A stretch of DNA of 64,000 bases, taken from Acanthopleura granulata (lineage: Eukaryota; Mollusca; Polyplacophora; Chitonida; Chitonidae). A program made the translations under genes and the position numbers. The stretch is from positions 15,470,064 to 15,534,063 of the forward strand of contig JABBOT010000080.1 in NCBI GenBank assembly GCA_016165875.1, in the 5' to 3' direction. The notes beneath the pieces were generated by a model. The model was given only the letters and a program-made list of their open reading frames with translations, was not told where the DNA came from and did no database searches. Positions 23,056 through 34,617 of the stretch are shown here, in pieces. Position 1 is the first letter of the stretch. Each line of letters starts with the position of its first letter.

Positions 23056-23277
23056 TTGTGTTGGACTCATATGAACGCTAACATGTGAAGTTTGATGGAT
23101 TGGATACGCTTAATCTATATACTATAACGATGATAATTGTCCGATACTTGTATTTCGGAGCAACGACTTTGTCAGGAAGTGTGTTATTCGTAGACTGTAG
23201 TAGCTCTTGTATATGGTGATCACATCAACTGTTACTTTCGTAGTAAGAGAACTTTATACAGGTTTACTTATTTATTT

Positions 23278-23562
23278 ACACATTATTTATTTCTTTATTT
23301 ATTTTATTGGTGTTTAATGCACTCCAGAATATTTCACTTATACGACGACGGCCAACATTATGATGGGAGGAAATGAGGCAGAGCCATGAGGGGAGGGGAG
23401 GGATGCACAACCATCCGTATTTTGCTGCCAGACCATCCCACGTACGGCCGGAGAGGAAGCCAGCATGAGCTGGAGTTGAACTCACACAGATCGCACTTGG
23501 TTCTAGGCACCTGGGCTATCACGCTGCACTAGCGCGCTAACCCTCCCGGCCACGGAGGCCCC
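23278..23562 (-). repeat. SINE family A, full-length copy on the minus strand
   Basis: From left to right: (TTTA)n, TTGGTGTTTAATGCACTCC, AATATTTCACTTATACGACG, ATGATGGGAGGAAATG, CCCACGTACGGCCGGAGAGG, CATGAGCTGGAGTTGAACTC, and the head end GCGCTAACC...CGGAGGCCCC. All modules of the family are present in inverted order. Confidence 0.94.
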
Positions 23563-23564
23563 TA

Positions 23565-24465
23565 TAACGCTTTACAACATGTAATTGTTTGCACTATGTA
23601 CGTGGCAAACTAATTAGAGATATACTAGAGGAGCACCGACAGTGTAGATGCATCAAGCAGGTACACTTCAGCGCGACATTTCCGTGTCTTACAGCATGCA
23701 CAAACTTGAGGAAATGAGTGGAAAATAGTTTTTAAAATTAAACGTGACTTCAAGAAACAAAATTTTTCTTCTTGACTTGAGTAAATATTAGCGACGTACA
23801 AGTTCGTACCGCGGTTCCTTTCACGATTGATGTTTGCAAATTTAAAACGCTTTCTTAGAATCTACTGATGTATACTCTCGGAGTTTTTACACCTTAAAGA
23901 ATTGTTAGTGAAAAGTTCAATCAAATTGTCTGTGTGCATTGCGTGTGTTATTTGAAATCTGTTATAATGATAATCAGTGATAAAGCGGTTGAGGTCACGT
24001 TTTGAGGATCACAGAGAATCAGGTGTGGACCGTACACCAAAACGACTTCATGCTGAAAACAAAACGCCGAATGCTCCTCGTACCCTTTATGTTACTCGGA
24101 GAATACAGTGAACAAGGAAACAAGGTGGGACGGCTTTGTCGTATACCATTGCATGGAATTTATCCCCATTCTATATGTTAATCCAGTTCTGAAGAAATAA
24201 GTATACTGTATGAGCTAACTATTGGTTTCTATTGAAAGCCCACTGTAGTCAATGAATAAATATGGCTCGGTATATAGTATTGTAGCATCCTCGTTTGTGT
24301 CATGAGATCTCAGGCTGTGCCAGGTGAAATCTGCCAAATTACTAATAGGTGTTCAGTTATACTAAATCACAAGAGAAACTTTATACTTAGCTAGATGTAC
24401 AAATTCGCTAGAAGCAAAAAAGATCGCCCAACTCCCCATCCCACCCCACCGTCTTAATTGCAAAC
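23565..24465. other. No gene recognised
   Basis: AT-rich DNA with no open frame of note, no repeats beyond short words and no RNA gene seen. Confidence 0.45.
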
Positions 24466-24469
24466 GCAT

Positions 24470-24535
24470 GCATATTTATTTATTTATTGGTGTGGTGAAA
24501 CCTACAATCATCCGCAGATTGCTAGCATTGCCGAG
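24470..24535 (-). repeat. SINE family A, fragment
   Basis: Tail (TTTA)n with TTGGTG directly joined to the core words GTGAAACCTACAATCATCC and GCAGATTGCTAGCATTGCCG. The middle of the element is deleted. Confidence 0.65.
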
Positions 24536-24734
24536 AGGCATCTGTAACAAATTATGCCATGTTGTGGATACTAGAAGTTTTAGAAGATTAAAGTTGAGTA
24601 CAAGCCATACAATTTTATGCCAGTGGAATATATTTAATCGCAAACCGGTTTTGGTTACGCTGCACTATTACATGTCAGTCGCATACAGAAATGCTACTTT
24701 CGCTGATATGTGTGAGATCTTAAATTTATTTGAT

Positions 24735-24915
24735 TTGATTTGATTTATTTATTTGATTGGCATTATTATCGCAGTATTCAAGAATACTTCACTTATATGG
24801 CGGCGGCCAGCATTATGGTGAGACGAAACCGGGAAGATCCCGGGTGAAACCTACGACCATCCGCAGATTGTTGTCAGACCTTCTCACGTACGGCCGGAGA
24901 GGAAGCCAACATGAG
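24735..24915 (-). repeat. SINE family A, 3' two thirds
   Basis: (TTTG)n and (TTTA)n tail, GTATTCAAGAATACTTCACT, GGCGGCGGCCAGCATTATGG, CCTACGACCATCCGCAGATT and ACGTACGGCCGGAGAGGAAG are in order. The head beyond CATGAG is missing. Confidence 0.9.
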
Positions 24916-24979
24916 TCTTAAATTAGTTGGGTGACCATCTCACTTGTATTTTCTCAAGGATATGTTTATGTATTTTTAT

Positions 24980-25090
24980 GGTGATTTATTTATTTGATTG
25001 ATGCTATATGTTGTGCTCAAGAGTATTTCATTAATGGGACAGCGGCCAGTATTGTGGTAGAAAGAAATGGCAGAAACCGGAGGAAAGGTA
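24980..25090 (-). repeat. SINE family A, diverged 3' fragment
   Basis: TTTATTTGATTGATGCTATA, GCTCAAGAGTATTTCATTAA, and GCGGCCAGTATTGTGGTAG are in the family order. The rest is lost after AAACCGGAGG. Confidence 0.75.
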
Positions 25091-25510
25091 CATTTTTCAT
25101 ACGCCTAGAGGGTAGACATGTATATAAGTAAAGCCTTCAACACAGCACAGAGCATTTGAACTGTAAATTTTAATTGCCAAGCATTGAATGGAAAGACTTA
25201 TTGCAGCAATCAGTCAAAACTACGAATGTTATAATTTATGCAGCATCTTCATGCCCCATATCGCGGGGCATCTTTGCCAGTTGCTTCTCTGGCATCTTGT
25301 CGATCGTGTTTTCTTCCTGAGTTGCTATCGGCAAATCCAGGCTTCACGTAAATATCCAGAAACGTGCTGAACGTGATCTTATTTCTTACCAATCGCTGAA
25401 TATTCCAGTGTTTTCCAAATTGTGAATTACAAAAATATTGGCGTGACATAAAAGTAAGGGTGTGATCGGACATATCACGTAACTCAAACAGTTGACGTCA
25501 CGATCGGGAG

Positions 25511-25520
25511 TATATATAAT
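25511..25520 (+). promoter_or_regulatory. TATA box of the C4-like gene
   Basis: TATATATAAT lies 61 bases before the start codon at 25581. This spacing leaves a short 5' untranslated leader beginning around 25540, typical of a TATA-driven invertebrate gene for a secreted product. Confidence 0.6.
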
Positions 25521-25580
25521 TTCGACAACTAAGGACAAATCCGGACATCTTATGCCTTTTCTGACAGGGAAGAGACGAAA

Positions 25581-28500
25581 ATGATGATCAGTGCTGTGTT
25601 TGTCGCCTTGACTCTCCTTGGTCCTGCGCTGGGCTCGTCATGTACAGGCGCCTGCGCAAACTCACTGCTGGTGTTGTCGGCAACTGTTAACAATTTGGGC
25701 AATCAAATAAGGCAACTGCAAACAGGTTTGTATACCGTATTTATTTTGACATTATATTTACGTGTATTTTACATCGAAAGTGGACACGAATAGTTATTGT
25801 CGGCACCGGCACATTGTCCCCTTCTGGCGTTTTACTCGTCTGTCTATTTCATTACACATCCATTTACGGAAATGTTCAGATGTCTACTTAAACATTGATA
25901 TCGAGAGCTCTTTAATGAATTAAGAAATACAGAAATAAATTCGAGTAGGAAATAAATCGAGAATCTGGGTCTTCATTACTGGGTATTTATTTATTTGACT
26001 GATATGATGTTTTACGCCGTACTCAGGAATATTTCACTTATACGACGGCACCCAACATTATAGTAGGACGTCATTCAGGAAGTAGTTCGACTAACAGTAA
26101 CGCCTCAGTAATCGGTAAGAATAGCCTCCCTTTCTATGGACAAGCCAAAAATGCACCAGGCTTCCAGCATCGATTTTGCTTTGTGTAGCCAACTTTAATT
26201 ACATCGAATGAGGAACGTTCACCTCTCTTCCACTCGGAGAAAACATCTCTCTCTTGTATCAAACGAAATCAAATATATGAGTCATACCCATAACAAGACT
26301 GTGTTAAACGCTACATTAGGGTTTGTCAACCGACGACTTTACCGGCGTTGGTGAGCATACATTAGTACATTGGTGTTTGTGAACTAGTTATCATGTCCAC
26401 ATAAGACATTGCTATTTGTGAACCACTGTCTGTGCTGACGTTATACATTTAGGTTATTATTTACGAGTCACCAGTCTACACATGTACCAATTTTATACAT
26501 TACAGCATTTGTGGATCACAGATTGTACGAACTTGCATTAATTAAATAGTGCCTAATCATGCGGTATACTATGCAACTGCACCTACACATAAGAACAGGA
26601 CTGTCGGCGGTTTCCCCCGAATCTGCCCAGTTTTCTCCCACCATTATGCTGGCCGCCGTTGTAAACGTGAAATATTCTTGTGTACGGTGTAAAACACCAA
26701 TCAACTAAATAAATAAATAAGTACTGGCCGGTTTTAGAATTTTCTGAACAGTAGCCTTTACCACATAGCCGAAAAGAGTTACGTATTTGATTATCGATAC
26801 CATACCGTCTAAAATGGTACGCGATTTGGAAACTGATTTTATTCATCCCCATACAACATTTATGTACGAAGCAACGTTTTGTTAACCATTCTAACCATTA
26901 ATCGTTAGTACATTATGCATTAGTGTAGTTGATCCATTACAATTGCATCATTGCTTTTATGAATCAGTGAACCATAGATGTGGATAAAACCGTAGTGATC
27001 AGAGTTATGAGTCAAGTTGTTGCATTACGGAGTCCTCTCTGTGGAGGAACCATTGTCAGTGCTAACACAAGTTAACCGGATAAAGAGTTTGTCTCGGTAA
27101 CGGTAGATCCGAGGTTTAATTCCGAATCGAGTTATACGTAAGACTTTAACACCGGTAACCTTGGCTCTCAACATTTATAATGAGAACAGAAAATGTCGGC
27201 CAGGTGTCAGTACAGTGGGACAGGTTAGAGAATGTTATCTTTGGTGTCTTTGGAATGGCGTTCCAGTGAGGCAGCAATGTACATCTGTCGGCATAGGAGC
27301 CGGCCTACTACAAGACCGCACCAATGTGACATAACCCAAATAATGTTAAAAGAAAAAACCTCAAACAAAGCAACCAAATAATATAAGTTACGTGCCTCTT
27401 ACTGCCTGGCTTAGGCTAGATAATCCTAATGCATAAGTTCTAACACTTCATGACAAAGCTACAGAAAAGCTCTGTTTTCTGATTTACAGAAAATCATGAC
27501 ATTCATGGCGCCGTCTACACCCGTTGGGGTCGACTCAGTTGCCCCACAAAGAGTGAACTCGTCTACAAAGGTAAGTTTGGAACATATTTTGTCACTTATT
27601 GCTTTCTGATAGTAGAGAAAAATTCTATATATATAGACACAAAAATGAGCACCCTGAAAAATATAAATTAGAAATAAAGGTACAAGAATTAAAAGCAAAA
27701 AAGTAAATAAATAAACTGAATTATTTTATATCCACTGAAGCTTGTGTGGCATAATTGTTTCTAATGGGTTCTATTTGAATAATTTGGTCTGTCTCATGCA
27801 CCGACCTCACTTGAAGTTTTGAATTAAGTCTATATGCTCCTCATAGCCTATTCTGGTTTGAACGTGTCCCCGCCACGGTACATGTATATGGTTGTAGTTC
27901 TACCGAGGCAGCGTAAAGAGAGAAGCACGGCGGCTTATCATTATTATTTAATTCTAATGAAATGCTCAAAATGTATTAGCATAATTATCTATGTTGAAAA
28001 AAAAATCCCCGCCCAAAATGTATCAACAGTATTAATTATAGCTTGAATGAAAACTTCCAAACATTATAGCAATATTGTGCAACACTCTAAATGGGTTAGT
28101 GTAACTGTCTAGGTGTTTCCCTGAACAGAATAATTGTAAAGAATTTGTGATTTTGTATCGTGTAGGACTAGCTGCCGGATCGTGGTACTCGGTAGCTGGA
28201 GGAGGAGCAAACTACTTGTGTTTGCCCAGTGACCCAGAATGGACTCACGTGCAGAACCCTAACAACTCCTGTGGCAGTTTTATCTACGGGTCTGAATACC
28301 AGACATGTACCGACGACATTTTCTCGAAGAAGAACGCCAGAGCGAACAGTCTGGAACATCAAGATATCCCATGTGCTGTATGCGAGACGATATCAAGACC
28401 ACAACAGCTCATGATTCCCGCCAAAATGCGGTGCCCCGCAGGATGGACCCAAGAGTACCATGGTTATCTGATGTCGTCTAATGCCTCTCATCGCCGTGCA

Positions 28501-28659
28501 GAGTACGTGTGTGTAGATTCTGAACCGGAAACTCTTAACGGTGGGCATCGGGATGAAAATGGCGCGCTGTTCTATCCTGTGAGAGCAAAGTGTGGAACTC
28601 TGCCATGTCCCCCGTACACAGACAACGAGGAAGTACCGTGTGTTGTCTGCTCCAGATAA
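25581..28659 (+). CDS. Secreted short-chain-collagen-C4-like (spongin-type) protein, 3 exons
   Basis: Coding exons are 25581-25725, 27490-27570 and 28166-28659. Both introns are phase 1 with GT/AG ends (donors GTTTGT and GTAAGT; acceptors TTTACAG and TGTAG), giving 239 residues. Residues 1-18 form a signal peptide. A short Cys pair (C21, C25) and a leucine/valine heptad-like stretch (about 29-47) follow. From about residue 54 the domain is that of proteins named short-chain collagen C4: VYTRWGRLSCP (57-67), LAAGSWYSVAGGGANYLCLP (77-96), DIPCAVCE, MIPAKMRCPAGWTQEYHGYL, and near the end LPCPPYTDNEEVPCVVC. The many paired cysteines suggest a disulfide-rich extracellular fold; the sponge relatives are linked to the type IV collagen NC1 domain. 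No Gly-X-Y triplets are present, so it is not itself a collagen. Likely role is extracellular matrix or secretion; the exact function is unknown. Family identity is strong, splice sites are predicted. Confidence 0.88.
25985..26075 (-). repeat. SINE family A fragment in intron 1
   Basis: TATTTATTTATTTGACTGAT, GTTTTACGCCGTACTCAGG, AATATTTCACTTATACGACG and CCAACATTATAGTAGGACG match the 3' third of the family. It lies within the first intron of the C4-like gene, opposite to its transcription. Confidence 0.85.
26595..26725 (+). repeat. SINE family A 3' part in intron 1
   Basis: GGTTTCCCCCGAATCTGCCC, TTTTCTCCCACCATTATGCT, GGCCGCCGTTGTAAACGTGA and GGTGTAAAACACCAATCAAC with (AAAT)n are in order. The copy is 5' truncated. 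Confidence 0.9.
27095..27335 (+). repeat. Diverged SINE family B/C in intron 1
   Basis: A tRNA-like head remnant (GTCTCGGTAACGGTAGATCC, GAGGTTTAATTCC) is followed by AAGACTTTAAC, CCAGGTGTCAGTACAGTG and GGTGTCTTTGG, the shared core of families B and C. The tail is not clear, so the sub-family is undecided. Confidence 0.6.
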
Positions 28660-28735
28660 GCACAATGTCCTGTTAATCTGTCAGCTATTCGCCATCACCT
28701 TCCATAATTGACCAAAAGAAAGAAAATACTGATAA

Positions 28736-28741
28736 AATAAA
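28736..28741 (+). terminator. Polyadenylation signal AATAAA of the C4-like gene
   Basis: A canonical AATAAA lies 77 bases after the stop codon at 28657-28659, giving a short 3' untranslated region. A second AATAAA follows near 28913, so alternative ends are possible. Confidence 0.6.
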
Positions 28742-28989
28742 GTTAAATCAAAGATTCCCATATATCCATTGAGGTACTTCTCAAAGACACTTTATGTAAA
28801 GTCCTGTGTTTTAAAATACTTTTTATTTTTACCTTTAATGAAAACTAGCCTAAAATACATGTATTCAGTAACTTCAAACACAGAATTGTGATCGATTATA
28901 CCGGATGTAACAAATAAACATTTCAAGCAATTTTCGTGTTTCATTTTCTGCTAATGTCAGAACATTGCAAGATCTGTGTAACCCGTCTC

Positions 28990-29280
28990 AACGTTTTAAC
29001 GTCTCTATAGTCATAAACACCTGCCTCAGCACTGAGAGGTTAGGACAAGGAAACAGGGCTGGTCAGCCCGGTGTCAGTATAACGCAACTTGGTGGGGTGT
29101 GATGTCTGGTGTCTTCGGCATGATGCTCCAGTGGCGACAGCACTTTGGCAGCATGGACTTGCCCTGCCACAAAAAGACACAGTATATATATACATTCTAA
29201 GGACTCCTCGTCGTCATATGACTGAAAAATTGTGAAGTACAACGTAAAACCCGAAGTATACATACATAATGGCCTGAGGT
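28990..29280 (+). repeat. SINE family C, head truncated
   Basis: GCACTGAGAGGTTAGGACAA, AAACAGGGCTGGTCAGCCC, GGTGTCAGTATAACG, GTCTGGTGTCTTCGGCATGA, the tail AAAGACACAGTATATATATA and CATATGACTGAAAAATTGTG then ACGTAAAACCCGAAGTATAC follow the order of the complete copy at 21160-21490. Confidence 0.88.
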
Positions 29281-29499
29281 CTTGGAATTGTCAACAGAGA
29301 CAAGAAGAAGTCATGAAACTAGGTTCAGCTTTAGTTATAGTTATATATCGTATATTACCACATCGTAATTGTGTTTTATCCAAGTCTTGTGAAGAAAGGA
29401 GAGGTGATCCTGTTACTGATTTATGTCCTATAAGTTTGTATTATAGTGCAGCTATGAACATTTCATAATGTTCTTTAACCGCTATAAAATTTCAATCGT

Positions 29500-29830
29500 A
29501 TGTATGTATGCTTGGGTTTTACGTCACATTCAACAATTTTTTTCAGTTATATGACGTCAAGGAGTAATTAGAATGTATATAATCTGTGTCTTGTGGCAGG
29601 GCGATACAATGGAGACAAAGTGCTTGCCGTCTCTGGAACATCTTGCCGAAGACATGACTCCCCATCCAATCACATTATTCTAATACAGGGCGGACAAGTT
29701 CTGTTTCCTTGCTATAACTTCTCAGTGCTGAGCGCCAAGTACCATTTTTAAAGTCCTTGGTTTGACCCGACCCGGGTATGATCCAGGATCTCCCGACCTC
29801 GAGGTGGACGCTCCAGAGGCGTTCGATTTC
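29500..29830 (-). repeat. SINE family C, near full length
   Basis: TATGCTTGGGTTTTACGTCA, TTCAGTTATATGACGTCAAG, CTTGTGGCAGGGCGA, CTTGCCGAAGACATG, TTTTTAAAGTCCTTGGTTTG and the head region CCGACCTCGAGGTGGACGC run in reverse order relative to transcription of the element. It lies upside down relative to the copy at 28990-29280. Confidence 0.88.
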
Positions 29831-29893
29831 ACTCGTATCGGACCGAAGAGTTGGCCTCGAAAATCTGATAACGCTTGCGCAACCGCTGTTGTT

Positions 29894-30236
29894 GTAAACC
29901 CAGGACTGTTTTTTTTTTTTTCATTATTCAGCACGCCACACTTTATAATAGCCGTGTTTTTCATTGCAACCGAGAAGACACGGTGTTATGAAGTGCCCTT
30001 ACGTCACTAAAATCAGCTAAATAATGTCAGTACAAGTGTCAGGCTTTAATATGTTTTACATGACATGGCTTTTGATACCCTAGCCCCACCCGAAATCCTC
30101 GGAGTCCCCTCATGCCTATCCCATCCTCTCCTAATATTCCCCCAATAAAGAGTAAGAGACAAGGACAACATTTGTTTAAAACATTACATACTGAATGTTG
30201 GCCTAAAATTCGATTTTAGTAAACCCAGGACTGTTT
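29894..30236 (-). mobile_element. Retroposed insertion with 18-bp target duplication and poly(A)
   Basis: The 18-bp word GTAAACCCAGGACTGTTT occurs exactly at 29894-29911 and at 30219-30236. Directly inside the left copy is a T run, the poly(A) tail of a minus-strand insert, and the 307 bases between have no family A, B or C SINE features. This is the signature of LINE-mediated retroposition. The source transcript is not recognised: it could be a 5'-truncated LINE end or a processed RNA copy. The CCCCACCC/CCCCTCATGCC stretch is its most distinctive part. Confidence 0.75.
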
Positions 30237-30469
30237 GGTACGGTTAGAGATAAGATTTATCTCCCCGGAATCGTTCAGCCACGGACGAACTCTTCCGAAA
30301 ATATACAAAGCTTTATCTACGAAGATCAGTAAACAAATTTGTTTGTCGGAACCCCTCTATGCTTACAATGAAACTTATTCAGCCCATGTAGTCAGGAAAC
30401 TATGGCTTCGCCCGTCCTGCAGAAAATATTTTGTTTATTTGTGTCATTGTTATTTATTGGTATACTTAA

Positions 30470-30690
30470 AAGCTCTCAGTTGGTTAGCGCGCTAGCGGAT
30501 CGCAATGACCCAGAAGCCTCCCACCAATGCAGTCGCTGTGAGTTCAACTCCAGCTCATGCTCAGCTTCCTCTCCGGCCGAACGTGGGCACGTGGGTTTTC
30601 TCCGGTTTCCTCCCACCATAATGCTGCCAGCCGACGTATAAGTGAAATATTCTTGAGTACGGCGTAAACCGTAAATCAAATACTAAAGAA
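30470..30690 (+). repeat. SINE family A, nearly full length
   Basis: CTCAGTTGGTTAGCGCGCTA, GATCGCAATGACCCAGAAGC, CAATGCAGTCGCTGTGAGTT, CTTCCTCTCCGGCCGAACGT, then a core deletion, TTTCCTCCCACCATAATGCT and the tail AAGTGAAATATTCTTGAGTA with GGCGTAAACC. Confidence 0.93.
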
Positions 30691-30699
30691 ATCAAAAGT

Positions 30700-32690
30700 T
30701 TTTCTCTTACACGATTATAAGATTATCTGGGCTACAGTACTTAGCATCAACAAGCACATGTCACTTAGAAGTTGAACTCATGAAGTATATTCTGGTTCTG
30801 GTCCGATGGTTACACGTGCACATGTCATTTTGTAATATGGCGGACTCCGGTAACATCCGGTTACATCATTTTTGCATAATGAGATCATGAAGATTCAACA
30901 GATCATCATTACATCTCTCATTCAATGCTTGATGTTTTACAAGCTAAACAAGGGAGACAATCCTCTAAACATTCAGTTATCGAATGACATTGGTTCATAC
31001 TCAGATTTAACACAGGAAATGAAAATTGACCATTAAAACAAACAAGACATACCTTAACAACCTCTGAAAAAGTTGCAGTCTTTGCATACCGCAAATAAAC
31101 GTTCATATGCATGTTAACATTGGAGATCACATACGCCATAAAATTCTTTGCTAAAGCTCATAAAACACTGGTTTACATTTGATGTAATATTTGTAAATAT
31201 GATTCTGAGTCACAAAACAACTCTCACCATCACATATGAACATATATCCAGTTAAAAGTGGGAAGTTCATGTTAACACAAAGTCCTTATATTTCTGAGAT
31301 TTAAGAATAACATGACCACGAGAAGTCACATGTTCTGACACTGGTCATTCTGGGACAGTAACTGGAGAGTCAGTTAAGTTCTTGTCTGCTAATGAATGAT
31401 AGTTATCTCACTTAGCCTCTTTGTTCTGTGGGCCGCATTCACTGCAGAGATAATTATTTTTATCCAAGTTGTTCAGGTTCACAGTAAGTCTAAAATGTTT
31501 GTTTCAATTAAAGAGTATCATTATTACTGAACTGGTAGCAGTGTAAATTCTGCCTGTCATAAACAAAGGAACTCTAAGTGCGAGAAATTCCGCCAAAATT
31601 TGATTCAGCGATTGTTCCAAAACGGTAAATTGCCAAGATTTTTATTATTCTTCTTAAAAGACAGTAATCACACGTTGGGGATGTGTAATGAATAGGTTGA
31701 GCTATTCTTCCTCGCTGACCCACTTTTCCGATGTTCATAGAGAAAAGGACATCACCCTACCACGTGATATCACCCTCATTCTTACTACTGCCACATGTTG
31801 GTATAAAGTGTTGTCAAGACTGAAGACCAATGTGTTTTGTTGCATAAGTAATAAAATACTGCCAAACCTAAAGACACAGTGGGTAGCACACGTTGTTGTT
31901 GTAGCGCTTGTCAAAATGTTTACACCGGTGCCGACATTTTGTCAATATTTAGGGCATATTCGTTACTTAGTGATGTCCACTAACAGGAATCACGTCAGTT
32001 AAGAGTTATGAGTGTCTTATATTAACCTGTAGTGATTACAGGTAAATAACAGATCAGGTTTGCCGTGAGGTAGTAGTCTGACAACCGGGCGACTGTCAGA
32101 ACATGAAGGTTATCAATGGGTGTGGTCACAAATGATTTCCAGATTGTGTCTGGTAAGGATACTGGTACAAATTTCGGATGTGCGGATAACCAGTTCTTTG
32201 TAATCATACATTTAACGGCGTCTTGGAGAATGCGTAAAACGGTACAAAATGTTTTTCCTTTGCAAAATCTAATTAGGTTATTTTAAATGAATCAGTAATA
32301 ATGTGTTGCGTTGATTTTTTTGAGTGTTGTGGTTCCCAAGAGAGAATACTAGTAATTTGTAAGTGAGGTACATTACTCTGTTTTTAATTTGTATTTTGAA
32401 TGTTTATTCCTCAAGCTGAAATGTCATTGCTTACATGTTTCATTAAACCTGTAATAAGAGAACTCTTATAGTTTTTCCACAGCCGGGTTGCTACCTCTTT
32501 TGTTGTTTCTTTTGCCCTCATCAAAACCACTGAGTAATAAAAAAAACTGTTGACTCATTACTCCGGCTACACTTGGGCACGTCTGTTGTAATAGTGTTAT
32601 TGTTTCTGCACACGAGTTTGATGACCTTTCTTTCTTATAACCTTAACCAGCTTGGAATTAAGTAAGGACGGTTTGGTTGGCAATGTACTA
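30700..32690. other. No gene recognised
   Basis: Short open frames only (for example 31688-32002 plus, 32022-32207 minus), with no motif. The right part, from about 32320, may belong to the 3' flank or LTR of the Ty3/gypsy element that follows, but no second LTR was found to confirm this. Confidence 0.4.
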
Positions 32691-33305
32691 TTACTTCTGC
32701 TTCCCACCATAACTGTACAGTTGAGCCTGAGCCCTCGGTGTTTTTCTGTACTCTAGTAATGATAGGTATGGGTCTGTGTGATCATGCTGTGCTTTTCTAA
32801 GCATGTGTTTAGCTGTCTGTACAAACCTCTCAGCCAGACCTTTACTCTGTGTATGATATGGAGAAGATGCCGTGGGTTTAAATTCATACAACTCTACAAA
32901 CTGTTTAAAGTCTGAACATGCAAACTGTGGTCCATTGTCTGATATCACTTCACTGGGAATGCCATATCTAGCAAAAAGGGGTTTCAGTTTGGAAATGACT
33001 GCCTTACTGGTTGTAGTGTCCAGTTTGTCAGTTTAAAAGAATTTGGACTGATAGTTTAGAGTGATCAGATAAGTGTTGTTGTCCAAATCAAGCAAGTCAT
33101 GAGCAATTTTCTGCCGTGGCCGCTCTGGTATATTTTGGCTCATTAAGGGCTCTTTCTGTTGTGCCCTCATAAATGTGTTACAGACATCACACTTGGAAAT
33201 CATGTCACAAATTTGACCATTCATTCCAGGCCAAAATAACACATCTCGTGCACGCTTTTTACATTTCTCAATTCCAAGATGTCTACTTTGTAGCCTTTTT
33301 AGCAT
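32691..33305 (-). pseudogene. Ty3/gypsy integrase remnant
   Basis: The zinc-binding part (HLGIEKCKKRARDVLFWPGM, CDVCN) and the start of the catalytic core (HDLLDLDNNTYLITLNYQSK, first Asp) lie at 33033-33305. After a shift the core continues with ISDNGPQFACSDFKQF (second Asp) and SKGLAERFVQTAKHMLRK (catalytic Glu). The frame ends at 32691 within LSLLEYRKTPRAQ, so the C-terminal domain is not recognised. Confidence 0.9.
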
Positions 33306-33711
33306 AGTCTGTCGGAGTGCAGTAGGAACAATAATACGTTCACCTTGTAACCAACCACTAAATCATACTTCTGTGATTTCAACATTGGGTGCTGAATTCT
33401 AGCCCTGACAGACGATAGTGGTTTAGCAAAACTCTCTAATGGTTTATGATCAGTTTCAATAAACACAGTTTTACCATACAAGTACTGATGAAACTTGCTA
33501 CATCAAAATACAATAGCTAGTAGTTCTTTTTTAATTTGTCCATAGTTTCTGTCACTATCTGTAAATGATCTTAATCCACAAGATACTGGCTGATTATTTT
33601 GTAACGAACACGCACCTAATCCATCATCTGATGCATCAACTGATTTTTACATCTTCATTCACATCATAGAATTTGAGGACAGGAATTTTAGACAACAATC
33701 TTTTCAGCTCA
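33299..33711 (-). pseudogene. Ty3/gypsy RNase H remnant
   Basis: FDELKRLLSKIPVLKFYDVN is followed by a small frameshift, then DASDDGLGACSLQNNQPV, DRNYGQIKKELLAIVF, and VFIETDHKPLESFAKPLSSV in the next frame. These are the RNase H landmarks that follow the RT in Ty3/gypsy pol. A stop separates the second and third parts. Confidence 0.87.
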
Positions 33712-34617
33712 TCAAAAGTTGGCTGCTGCTGGCTTCCCCAGTGCCATGCAGTGTCCTTCTTTGCTACTCTTAAGTGGCCTGTTAACATTACTCAGGTTAG
33801 GAATAAACCTGGCAACATAGCTGACTATACCCATAAGTCTTTGAAAATCTATCTTATTTTCAGACTCTGACATTTGCAAAATACCTTGAATTCTCTCAGC
33901 AGTGACCTTTAAGCCATTTTCACCAAACAAATGCCCTAGTTAATTCGACTCCATCTAAACCCACTTTCCAATTGTTTGGTTTAGTTTAAGACCTGAACTG
34001 CGAACACTGTCTAGCACATTTTTCAGATTCCTATTGTGTTCTTTCATGTCTTCACCCCATATCTCTATATCATCAACAAATTCATTTTTCTATATTTTCA
34101 AATAACTGACACATTGTTTTCTGAAATACCTCTGGGTCTGATGAGATGCAAAACGCTAATCTCTTAAACTGATACCTTCCAAAACGTGTGTTAAATGTGA
34201 CTAAATCACAACTTCAGCTGTCAAGCTTAATCTGCCTGAAGCATTCCAACATTCTAACACATCGAATACCTTTGCTTCAGCCGCTTTACTAGCTACATCT
34301 TCAACAGTTTTCATAGGAAAATGTTCTCTTTTTATGACCTTGTTTAAGTCACGATGATCTAAACAAATTCTAACTTTATCACCTTTTTGGACCACAACAA
34401 TTGAGTTTACTCAGTTTGTAGGATGGCCCACTTTCTGAATGACACCCTCTTGCTCTGTTCTATCTAATCCAGCTTCGACTTTACCTCTGAGGATAAAAGG
34501 CACACGGCTTGGTGGATTAACAACTGATTCTACATTGTCACGAAGCTTAATAAGATGTTCACCCTTTAAGCATCCTGAACACATCGGAATACTGTTCCAA
34601 AATATCAGTATCACCAT
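33712..34617 (-). pseudogene. Ty3/gypsy reverse transcriptase remnant
   Basis: RVPFILRGKVEAGLDRTEQE and GVIQKVGHPTN start the domain. GDKVRICLDHRDLNKVIKRE follows, then EAKVFDVLEC, where the first catalytic Asp is retained. EFVDDIEIWGE at about 34047-34082 is the YVDD motif with Phe for Tyr. The connection ends with LFGENGLKV and MGIVSYVARFIPNLSNVNRP. Several frameshifts break the frame. Confidence 0.88.

Noticed and set aside
32325..32571. Possible 3' LTR of the gypsy element (TGTAGCCGG to CCACAACA on the minus strand)
   Set aside because: It has TG and CA ends, but no polypurine tract precedes it and no second copy exists near 35.5-36.7 kb.
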